A stretch of 64,000 nucleotides of DNA, taken from positions 3,162,001 through 3,226,000 of the forward strand of contig CM057057.1 of assembly GCA_029945375.1 (NCBI GenBank), written 5' to 3'. The notes under the pieces are model-generated. The model ran no database searches. It was not told where the DNA came from and was given only the letters and a program-made list of their open reading frames with translations. This document shows positions 35,177 to 45,003 of this stretch, piece after piece; within the stretch, counting starts at the first letter, position 1, and every line of letters starts with the position of its first letter. The DNA comes from Agaricus subrufescens (lineage: Eukaryota; Basidiomycota; Agaricomycetes; Agaricales; Agaricaceae). The position numbers and the translations under genes were made by a program.

Positions 35177-37454
35177 CTAATGATGGCGGTAGTCTGCACT
35201 AGATGATAGTGATGATAGTAATTTTCCTATTGTTTCGTCGCTTTCGTTATTTGGCAAATCTGGCAAATCTGGCAAATCTTGTTCATCGTCGTCAACCAAC
35301 ACTGGCCTCTGGGGTCTCTTCAATTTCCGTTCCTCACGTATGGATTTGGCAATACCCTCATACGTCGTTGCTTCTTTTCCACCGGACTTCTTACGTTTGC
35401 CTATGTCTGAGCCAGAGGTGTTCACTGATCCAGGCTTAATTACATGCTGGCGTTCTTGCGGTTTGTTCTTGGAAGGATGAGGGAATATATCTCCCCAACC
35501 TGATTTACGTGCATCATAGAATGCTTGCTTGCCTTGAGATCTGGGAATTGTCATTCTCATTATTTTACCTGTTGGGAAGTAAGCGGACAGTATGCTAGAA
35601 CGTCATGAAATGGCCTGCCTTCTGCAGTACATCCATCAAGGATAATGTGGCCACTCTTTTTGAGGGGTGGAAACACTAGTCGAGGCCACTGAAACGCCTC
35701 TAATCTGATTGCTTCATCGACGTCCTCTGCAGCGCTTCCCGCTTCTGAGAGCGATGGTGCGGTAACTGCATTAGTCTCAGCTTCTTGAGAATGCGAGTCA
35801 ATGGCGGATGCATCCTCGCTGTGAACTTGAAGCTCTTTTATAGAAGACTTCAAAGCTTCTTTCTCTAGCGCCGATTTCCCTACGGTTCCTACCCTCCCCA
35901 AACCCAACACAGTGGGACGTGGTCTCTGACCCCGCTGAATAACAACGTACGAATATCCCGTATCTTCATACCCGAGTCTTGAATGTTTTGTTCGTCGGAC
36001 GAACTCAGGCGTCTGAACGCGTTGGGAGTACCCGCACACCAGCTTTATTAATCCCGGAAAATATAATGGGCATGCACCGTCATGAGGACACTGAAAGGAT
36101 GATCAGCCAGGACACTCAGAGTACACAGCTGTGAGGCGTCATTTACCGGAGCAACAACATGTGAACCTGACAAGGGCGATGGCGTTTCGGACTCGGCATT
36201 TTGCAAAGCATCCTTGCGTCCCAAGTCGAGAAGAAGTTCGCGTGCGCCCGCGATGGCATCAAAGCCTTGCTTGCTATTGTGGTCAATGAGAATCTTATCG
36301 GGTGTTATTTTATGCGGTCAGAGAAAGAAGTGGTACTGTGGGTCGCACGCACTATGGTATTCGCCCCGCTGTCCCAGATTTCTTGCACCAGCTTCTTCCT
36401 TGCCAGGTTGTCAGGAAGGGTGGTTAGCAGAAAGGCCGACAAAGCGACACTGTTTTTTGCATGAAGGGGATCCATATTCTCGTCGGAGGACCATCCTCTT
36501 TGCCAGTTTATTGACAGATGCTCCGGTTGGATGTCTAAAGGCCTGTCGGTACTTGTTCACCTCAGACAAATTATAACGTACCACGAATGAGGCGACGTCC
36601 AATTTCGGTCAGTCCATTCCGCTTCTCAATAGCGATGTAAGACTTGACGGTGGTTTTCGCGATTCGAAGGTGATCCATTAAATCCTGATTGTCCGAAGGG
36701 GACTGGAAAGAATATAAAGATGCCCTGTCCACAGGTCAAATTTCGACGAACTGAGAACGTATACTTTACGAACCAAAGTCCGCTTCCTGTTCCGGCTCCC
36801 CAGTCTATAATTTGTTCAACATTCCACGACGAGCCCAAACGTCTTTTAACATGATCCAAAACGGCAAAGATAGCAGGATAATGTGCAGGCAATGCCACAG
36901 ACGCAAAAGCAGTACCATCACGCTTTGCGTGTTTGACACCCTGTAACCGTGTGCGGTATACTCCTTCGTAATGTGGTTCCCAGTCTTCATCTTCTGTGTC
37001 TTTGTTAAAAAGGCGTTTCGCGTCGCTGTGAAGTTGACTTTTATTGGATTCTGTTTAAGTGTGTGACGTCTCGTGTTGAGAGAGAAAATGATGCATACTC
37101 ACCCGAAATGAGATGCTGTATTGAGTCCTGTAACTCAAAAGGTAAAACAACCTGGCCTAGCTGCTGACTGCCAAAAATCGCTGCGGGTGACTTGCGGGAT
37201 AGCCCACGATCCTCGAAATCGTGATCTATATCGCCAAGCTCCACGTCATTAAGTGCGGAAACGACGTCGAGTTCTTGCGGTGATTTTCTCTGCTGTTTGG
37301 AAACGTGAAGCGCACTGTCAACATCGCGAAGCAGGACGTCCAGGTCGGCGTCAATTCGCGGATTCGGTTGAGCCGCTCCAGGACGAGATAGGGAGCTGAA
37401 AGTGTGTGCTCTGCCTACGGCGGCGCGTCTGGCGAAACGCACTGCTCGGTGCAT
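35177..37454 (-). CDS. RSM22: Rsm22/METTL17-type mitoribosome assembly methyltransferase-like protein
   Basis: Rsm22 proteins bind the maturing mitochondrial small ribosomal subunit; they keep a SAM-methyltransferase fold and, in studied members, a [4Fe-4S] cluster. The start MHRAVRFARRAAVGRAHTF looks like a presequence. FELQDSIQHLISG and LPAHYPAIFAVLDHVKRRL lead into the SAM motif IIDWGAGTGSGLW. Further on, CPHDGACPLYFPG and LVCGYSQRVQTPEF supply three Cys in a C-x5-C-x11-C array, and IILDGCTAEG a possible fourth, the cluster pattern of the family. The C-terminus is Lys-rich and acidic (RPVLVDDDEQDLPDLPDLP). Several short introns. It is divergent from the Sad1 gene (about 108 bp) and part of a run of three mitoribosome genes. 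Confidence 0.9.
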
Positions 37455-37562
37455 CTCGAGCTCGGTGTGTGTGGCGTATTTTTAGTTCCAACGAGTCAAT
37501 GCGTGATATGCTGACAAAGCATGCATTCTTGATGAAAGTTGGACGAGGTCAGCTGCACGTTC

Positions 37563-39438
37563 ATGGCAGAACCAACGCGAAAACTCGACTCAAATGACGA
37601 TTCACCCGACTCGGAGCGTCCACTCAAGAAGGCTAGAATTGACGAAGAAGATGAACAAGAAGACGACGAGCAAGAGCCCGTAAGGCCGACCGGAGCGATC
37701 AAGGCATCCGACTTATACCTCGACACGGCAAGCATAATGACTCTAGAGAGCGCGACTGGCATGTTTACGTGACCCTAGATCAACAGAGCTGCTCTTGATT
37801 TTGACTTTGAAAAAGTCTGCTCCGTTTCACTGTCTAATATCAACATCTATGGTTGCCTTGTTTGTGGAAAATACTTCCAAGGCAGAGGGAAAAAATCCTA
37901 CGCATACGCGCACTCAATACATAACGACCACCACGTATTTATTAATCTACATAGCACAAAGGTAGTTTCACTACTTTTTGTATTCGTTGCCACTCACATC
38001 ACCTTCAGGTTTATGTCCTTCCAGATGGCTATCCTGTCGCAGACCCATCTTTAGAAGATATAGCTTTTGTGCTTGCTCCCAACTTCACGCCAAACTCGAT
38101 TTCAACCCTGTCATCTCCCTCACACTTAGAGAAAATTTCTTACGATCTACAACATCAGCCCTACCTCTCCGGGTATATTGGCCTCAATAACATTAAGAGA
38201 AATGATCACATGAACGTAGTCATTCATGCCCTACTACATGTCGCCCCGTTGCGCGACTATCTTCTACTCTCAGACTTTCGGAACAAAGAGACAGAACTTC
38301 TTAAGCGTTTTGCCGCCCTAGCTAAGAAGATTTGGAACCCTCGCCTATTCAAGAGCCAGGTCAGTCCGCACGAATTTCTGCAAGAAGTCAACCGTGCCAG
38401 TGGTGGTAAATTTCGATTAGAGCAACAAGGAGACCCGGTCGAGTTCTTTAGCTGGTTGCTCAACCGACTCCACAAAGACCTCGGAGGCACCAAGAAACGC
38501 AATTCGAGTGAGGAACTAAACTTAACTTTGGACCTGTACCTATTTACACGGTTGCTGAGTATTACACAACAGGCATCATTTTTTCTACTTTCCAGGGTGA
38601 ACTAAGAGTCGAAACGCAGCAAGTTCTTGTTCGTCCTGATTCGGGCGAAAACGAAAAACCACACTTTGACATAGATCGAGGTGCGTGCTTGCTAGTGAAA
38701 TCGATTGAGCGGTTATAACGAACTTTCATAGACATCAAATCAACATCTTCCCCGTTCTTGTTCCTCGCAGTCGATCTCCCTCCTCCCCCATTGTTCCAAG
38801 ACAGCCACGAGAAAAATATTATTCCTCAGGTCGGGATACACTCCGTCCTGTCAAAGTATGATGGAAAAACAACTCAGGTAAAAACTTTCTCCGTAATAAT
38901 TCAGGATTCTTTCACACACTAGTCTTAAGGAATTGGCTGGCCAACTGAGACGCTATAAATGCCACAAGTTACCGCAGTATATCATCTTGCACTTCAAGCG
39001 TTTTACCAAAAATGTATTCGTAGAGGAAAAGAATCCCACCATTGTCAATTTTCCTTTAAGAGGTCTAGACTTCAGGGAATGTATGCTCATAATCTTTATC
39101 ACCGGAATATTCTTCCATGATTTCTGATATGATTTCTAGATGTCGACGTTTCTCCGGACGCGGGCTCAACATTATACGATCTGATCGCGAACGTGACTCA
39201 CGAATCAGTTGCTGGTACCACAAGAGATAAGGAGAATACTATCTGGAAGGTTCATTTGAGGGCCGCGCGCGGTGGTGGTGACAATGAAAAATGGTTTTTA
39301 ATACAAGACTTGATTGTGGAGGAGACACGGAAGGAGATGATTTTCCTTGGTGAAACAGTCCTCCAGGTGTGGCTTATCTTTCAAGCAATCCGATTGGAGG
39401 CTGATTGGTTTTGGCAGATTTGGGAGCGCCGAAGTTAG
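37563..39438 (+). CDS. SAD1: Sad1/USP39, U4/U6.U5 tri-snRNP-associated pseudo-deubiquitinase
   Basis: Nuclear splicing factor needed for tri-snRNP stability. The acidic N-terminus with KKARIDEEDEQEDDEQE is followed by ASDLYLDT, a UBP-type zinc finger (CSVSLSNINIYGCLVCGKYF with His in the KSYAYAHSIHNDHHVFI segment) and a USP fold: SGYIGLNNIKRNDHMNVVIH, GDPVEFFSWLLNRLHKDLGG, YKCHKLPQYIILHFKRF. In active USPs the first box reads NTCYMN; here Asp-His replaces the Cys, as in all Sad1 proteins, so no protease activity is expected. The last exon is very short (IWERRS). The start is the ATG at 37563, giving MAEPTRKLD. About seven introns. Confidence 0.94.
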
Positions 39439-40006
39439 GGTCCAACCACTTTACGTGTTCCAATCGTTCCAATCAAGCAAAGGTTAAAAGGAAAAGCCAT
39501 GAGGTTGATATTCATCACATAAGCCACGGGGTTGATCAATGTTCAACTTTTGGATACCTCCTGCGTACTAGCATTACCACTTTTTAATACCTCCTTCTGA
39601 AGCCCGTCACTAGCAGGTGACTGAGGTTTTCTAAAGTTGCTTATGAGGATGTAGTTTTATATCTGAAACACGCCACGCACTCGGAAGCCTCTGGTTTGAT
39701 GAGAGGAGCGAAAATATATACACCCGAAGCTATACCTGGACCTAGTGAATTACGCGCTCAGGCTGAAGGATAGCCCCTCATACCTGTGATAGCCGCGAGC
39801 AGGAAAGGGAATGCTCTTTGCTGAAGTCCCATTGGTTCAATACGAACGTTCGCACCGTCCACTCAGACTATTGATCGGAAATTGAAATTTTCAAAGCCAA
39901 ACAGTGATATTGATCGATGGCACTTTAATAGGCATGACACATATAGGAACAACGAAGCAGCGCTAAACGAAATGAAACGACGGGAATACTACTCTATATC
40001 CTTCGC
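39439..40006. other. Intergenic region, no supported gene
   Basis: About 570 bp between the Sad1 stop and the convergent dsRNA-binding gene. It probably contains both 3' UTRs; nothing else was recognised. Confidence 0.5.
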
Positions 40007-40484
40007 TTAGACTGGGAGTGGAAAACCCATCTCCTTCAGTTGTGGAACAGAATGCGAGTCAGTGAATTCTGGCAATTGGTAATAAGAACAAGACGATTAC
40101 CACGAGAGCCTTTCTTGCAGCTTCCTCTCTAGCTTCAATCTTAGTCTTTCCTTGTCCTATTCCTTTGATATCATCCCTAACTGTATGATTTACGGTGTTA
40201 GCATAGCCAGAGAATTCCATGAGTCTCGGCCGGTACCCACATTTACACTTAGCGATCCAAGTGGCATCGTGTGCTTGACCTTGACTGGATTCCTCGTAGG
40301 AAATATGACTTTGTTCGCCCTGTTTAGCGAGACCTGTGGAAAAATGTTGTCCTATGCGAGTACCTCGAGGAGGGGTCTCTACATACGGTTGTGGAAGGCA
40401 GTAACGTAGGCTACATGAATCGAGTTGCGTATCAGTCAAACGAGAGCCTGAGTGCAACGATAAGAGAGACCTACAGCGAGGCAT
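40007..40484 (-). CDS. Small single-domain dsRNA-binding protein (77 aa), copy 1
   Basis: Exons on the minus strand: 40484-40475, 40410-40387, 40333-40237, 40176-40101 and 40033-40007 (234 nt with stop). The product is essentially one dsRBD: helix 1 SYVTAFHNRLAKQGEQSHIS, strand 1 with YEESSQGQAHDATWIAKCKC, the turn DDIKGIGQGKTKIEAREEAA and helix 2 ending RKALV. GxGxGKTKxEAREEAARKAL is the canonical RNA-contacting loop and helix. The second exon is only 24 nt with phase 1 on both sides, exactly as in the neighbouring copy at 41612-42075. The last exon is uncertain: without the final intron the frame ends at 40059. The role is unknown; small free dsRBD proteins could bind dsRNA or partner with Dicer-type enzymes. 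Confidence 0.82.
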
Positions 40485-41611
40485 CTCAACGATGGTTAAC
40501 ACAAGGCAATTGAAAGACAGTGAAGCTGGATAGGTTGAACCTGATAGTTCTACCGCACAAAACTCTTCCTATTTGTACTTTTTTTTCGGTGCCCTAGAGT
40601 GGACCCAAATGCTCTTAACTCCCAGATTTCCAAGTTCAGATGACATTTCCTTGATCCCATTTTTTTCCACCGGTCATTTCGCTATGGGTATCAATCAAAA
40701 TGGCGTTGAAATGAGGGAGCTGTCAACAGTTGAACTCGTGTTCACGGGTTTCCTGGTCAACTCCTAATCGGTTTTTCGACACAAAGCAAGGAAATAGCGA
40801 TGAGATCTTTTGATTAGTGGTGGAGAAAAAAAAAGCCTATTCTTTGATAACCGCCTCGGTTTTTCGGGAGGTCCATCGCACACCATCCACAAAGGGACAA
40901 GAAAGGACCTTGGGCCTCCACTTTTCTAGAAAAATTAAACTTTCCTCGTCAGCGGCTTAGCCTGATAAGCGAGAAACGGATTATTCGTACCGATAGACAT
41001 GGCGATGGCAGACGTCGAGGTGGTAAAGTATAAACGAAGGATGCACATAAGTTAATAGGGTTGAACGGCTCCATAGCGGCCCGATTTTCTAAAGTGAGCT
41101 GCGACACAGACAGCATTAGCAAGCTGTGGCAACGTGAACACTTGATTTAACGTGGCATAAATAAATCAGTATCAGCAAACCGGCACACTGTGAATTTGGT
41201 TTAACGCGCCCGTTTACAGTTTGATGTGATGGATCGTGGAATCCGAGTCGTCGATTGGCGGCGAATTTCCACCAACAAACCGCTGCAATTAAAATAGAAA
41301 CAACTCCAGGAGCCCGTGCCCAGATTGTAGATATGATATCCGGGGAGAGGCAGTTAAAAAAAACTGCAAGGTGAACCGTGACGGTGGTATCCTAAATCAG
41401 GTGAAATCAAACCTCAACAACTCTTCAGGTCTGTCGCATTTGGTCAGGAAATATAAAACAGGAAACCGAAAACGGATCTTTCAGTTTGAACGCCTTGTTC
41501 CCGCCCTCTGAAATCATTCGTTAGCAACACTCTTATGTCGTGCAAAAGGTATTTGGAAAGGAACATAGGATATCGTTACATGACAGAGGATGAACAATGG
41601 AGTCCAACAAA
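40485..41611. other. Intergenic region between two dsRBD genes
   Basis: About 1.1 kb; AT-rich in parts with short A-runs. No gene or recognisable relic of a third dsRBD copy was seen. Confidence 0.5.
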
Positions 41612-42075
41612 TTAACTTGTACCCTCTTCTTCTCTCAATAACACCAATACTGCGTCTGCAGCCTTATCTCGAGCTATATTCTTCTTTGGACCTGTCCCGG
41701 TGGTACGCTCCACATCCCGAACTATTAAGCCAAAGCTCTAAGTCAGGGGGGGAAAATGGACGTGGATAGTAACACACTTTTACAAATGCAAATCCATTGT
41801 GGCTCGTGTCTAGGACCTTCTGCGATGTCTATCCAGCTAAGGTCGCTTAAACGCCTTCGACTCTGTAGATCTGGTCCTGGTTCAAGAAAAAATGGACGCA
41901 CTGAACATGTAACTCACAGTTGTTCAGGGCAGACTGGCCCGCTGGGGAGTTCGGTTAGCGTACATCATCGAAACATGTCAATACTCTGCTTACTTTCCGT
42001 CATACCTGGGCGATCGCTGGGAGTCAAGCTTGTTCGACAAACCCTTCGGTTTTTATCCATCAGAAATCTCCCCAT
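41612..42075 (-). CDS. Small single-domain dsRNA-binding protein (104 aa), copy 2
   Basis: Exons on the minus strand: 42075-42006, 41941-41918, 41870-41776 and 41737-41612 (315 nt with stop). A basic N-terminal exon (MDKNRRVCRTSLTPS) precedes one dsRBD: helix 1 QSALNNYLQSRRRLSDLSWI, then DIAEGPRHEPQWICICK, the strand FGLIVRDVERTTGTG, and GPKKNIARDKAADAVLVLL as the RNA-contacting loop and helix 2. The 24-nt second exon, phase 1 at both ends, and the intron just after the CKCG/CKS position match copy 1, so the two are tandem paralogues despite low identity. The last intron is short (38 bp) and its donor (gtgtta) is not certain; the first exon is the least secure part. No known target. Confidence 0.75.
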
Positions 42076-43219
42076 CGGCGGTGCGATCACAGAAATTGTT
42101 GAAGACCCTTAAATAACACCTATCGATAGAAGTCGTTGCATCCTGTTCATGAAGGGAGCAGCTGCCGAAACACAGAGAGCCACTCGGCCAAAATTTCTCG
42201 AGAAGCTAGCGTGGAGCCATTGAGTTGGATAACCGTATCACATATGAGGGCACAATAAACTCATGCACCAACAGTCCGCGGTGCCCCGCTGAATATAAGG
42301 TGATATGTATGGAATCAGCCCTCGCAGCGCGCGTACAGCAGTGCGGAGATTAATTTGTTAAGGACGTGATTTTGGAGATCATTTCCATTTCTGTAATCAT
42401 TGAATAGCCGAGCCCAAACACTAATGTTTGACTTCACGGCAAGACCAGACAGCCATGGGAGAACTGCGATAGTATGGTGGTGCCAGACGTCATTACAACA
42501 TGGTTGCGAGCGATTGTAATCGTTGGAACACATTCTTGGCGAGTAGTCGAGCATGATGTGGAATCAAATTCGCATTGCAGGATTCGTGGGAGGGCTTGTG
42601 TGGTTTGCGGGGACCTCGGTCACGTCTGGATGAACATGGTTCCGACGTTGAACGTCAATGTTCAAATGTTCGATCTGGAGCCTAGGCTTGGCAATGCTAC
42701 GGTACTGGGCAGCAAAGCGATACAGTAGCTTGATTCCAGTGAACGGCGCATAGAATAGTCGAGCACTGTCGTAACACGCCTGAGTAACGTGGCCTTAAGC
42801 GGGCCCTAACAAACTATAACTTCTGGAACGGCATGTCTTTCCAAGTGATGTCAGCCAATCATCGGAGGCAATAAGAGGACGGGTGAGTGGTGCGTTAATG
42901 GAACGAGATGCGCTGCGTCGAGGGCTTGGCCGAGAATGATTACCGCGCCGACGGCAAACGCCGAGCGCGTCTACACGCGCTGATGGGTGTCAAGGGCATC
43001 GCCTGACAGAGGCTGACTGGGGGCAGCTGGGGAGGCACGGCGGTGGATCTGATCAGCGGGCCTGAGGTAAGGAGGGGCCCCGGCGACGTGGGCATGCGCT
43101 TCGCATCCTCTCTCCCACTTGTCTCATCCAGCCTCACGTGAGCCCCTGCCTCCAACAGCTTTTTCCCACCCCCCGTCGTTATCCCTCCCTCCCCTCCGTC
43201 TTCCTCCCAGCGCTTCAAA
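42076..43219. other. Intergenic region upstream of the G-beta gene
   Basis: About 1.1 kb with no supported gene. The last 300 bp are GC-rich and pyrimidine-rich near the start codon, as expected of the promoter and leader of a highly expressed gene. Confidence 0.5.
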
Positions 43220-44506
43220 ATGTCGGCGCAACAGTCTGCCTCGACCGCCGCGAATGATATCCAGGAAAGGATAGCCTCTGCCAGACGCGAGGCTGAAAGT
43301 CTCAAGGAGAAAATCCGTGCAAAAAAAGAAACTTCAGCCGATACCAGCTGTCCGCCTTTTTAGTTTTCTGCAGTCCCCCGCCGTCTCATCTGTTGTGCCT
43401 TTTACAGTGCGTGCAATGGCTGCTGAAGTCGACCCCTTACCTCGTATCGTCATGCGCCCTCGCCGCGCTCTCCGCGGCCACCTTGCCAAGATCTATGCCA
43501 TGCACTGGGCCGCCGACCGCCGACATCTCGTCTCCGCCTCCCAGGACGGCAAGCTGATCGTCTGGGATGCGTATACAACCAACAAAGTCCACGCCATCCC
43601 TTTACGCTCAAGTTGGGTCATGACATGCGCCTACTCACCCTCCGGAAACTATGTTGCTTGCGGTGGTCTCGACAATATCTGCTCAATTTATAGCCTGAAC
43701 AACAAGGACGGCACCAACGCTAGAGGTGCTCGCGAGTTGAGCGCTCACTCTGGCTATCTCAGCTGCTGTCGGTTCATCAATGACCGCCAAATCGTCACCA
43801 GCTCTGGGGATATGACTTGCATGCTGTGGGACATTGAGGCCGGTGTGCGCGTAATTGAATTCAGTGACCACACTGGAGACGTGATGAGGTGCCTTGTTTT
43901 TCTCTCTTTCAAATTCATTTGATATATATATCCATTTCTTCAGTTTATCACTTGCACCTAGCAACAACAATGTGTTCATCTCAGGGGCCTGCGATGCCAC
44001 TGCGAAACTATGGGATATTCGTACCGGTCGAGCTACACAGACCTTCACTGGCCACGAAAGTGATATAAACGCCGTCTCGTATGCACTGCCTCATTCCGGT
44101 TTACTCGCATTGCTAATCTGTCGCTCATAGGTTTTTCCCCAACGGCGATGCTTTCGCTACCGGCTCGGATGATGCTTCCTGCCGCCTCTTTGACATTCGT
44201 GCCGATCGAGAATTGAATACTTTTACACATGATAATATCCTCTGTGGTATTACCTCAGTCGCGTTCTCCATCTCTGGTCGTATCCTCTTCGGTGGATATG
44301 ATGATTGGACTTGCAACGTTTGGGATACGTTGAAAGGCGAACGCGTGGGAGTTCTGACTGGTCATGAAAATCGCGTCAGTTGCCTGGGAGTAAGTGCTGA
44401 TGGTATGGCCCTTTGTACAGGAAGTTGGGACAGCACTCTAAGGGTAAAGCACTTTCACTCTTAACTGTTGTGCTGGCACTGACAATTTCGGCAGGTATGG
44501 GCGTAA
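43220..44506 (+). CDS. GPB1: Heterotrimeric G-protein beta subunit (356 aa)
   Basis: Seven-bladed WD40 protein that pairs with G-gamma and signals in mating and nutrient sensing at the plasma membrane. Exons 43220-43349, 43408-43888, 43944-44078, 44131-44443 and 44495-44506 sum to 1,071 nt. The N-terminal helix that contacts G-gamma is [20 protein letters not shown]. The WD40 repeats include [86 protein letters not shown] and [10 protein letters not shown] as the closing strand. Length and spacing equal those of canonical Gpb1/GNB1; the last exon encodes only VWA plus stop. Firm assignment. Confidence 0.97.
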
Positions 44507-45003
44507 GCAAATTCATGGATACCCCTTTCCGTTTATAACTGGTTGCTTTCATTTGCTTTTCTTGCTGTCGCTGAACAACGATGACAGCTTTGTCATTTTA
44601 TGTTTTAAATCTATTGCTCGCTTGCAAGTCTTGGACTTTCGTTGGTCTAGACAGCGGTTGTCACCTTCATCGAAATTTCATTATAATCCACTTCCTTTGG
44701 AGTCGTGTCCGAAGAACCCCCCTTGCTACCCGTACTTGTCTCTTCTATCATTTTTCATCGTTCTGGCTCCTGTATATACTGATTTCTTTACTTGGAATCC
44801 ATTCCTTCACCACCTCAAATAGTGTACCATCGTAGCCTGTCAAACGTGTTGCCACGCGCACAACACCTGCTAACCCTAACCTCGGAAAATATAGATATTG
44901 AGTAACTACTTCCACTACGAAACAAGCTGAACACACCCTCCTTACTTGATACTGCCAGTCCGTCTCGCTCGACCGGGGACCGGGTAACAAAGAATAAGGC
45001 AAC

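Noticed and set aside
37563..39438. Active ubiquitin protease
   Set aside because: The Cys box is changed to Asp-His (NDHMN); as in all Sad1/USP39 proteins it should be inactive, so this is family behaviour and not a mutation.
41756..42112. 118-codon + strand frame
   Set aside because: It is antisense to the spliced dsRBD gene at 41612-42075, whose minus-strand exons carry a clear domain.
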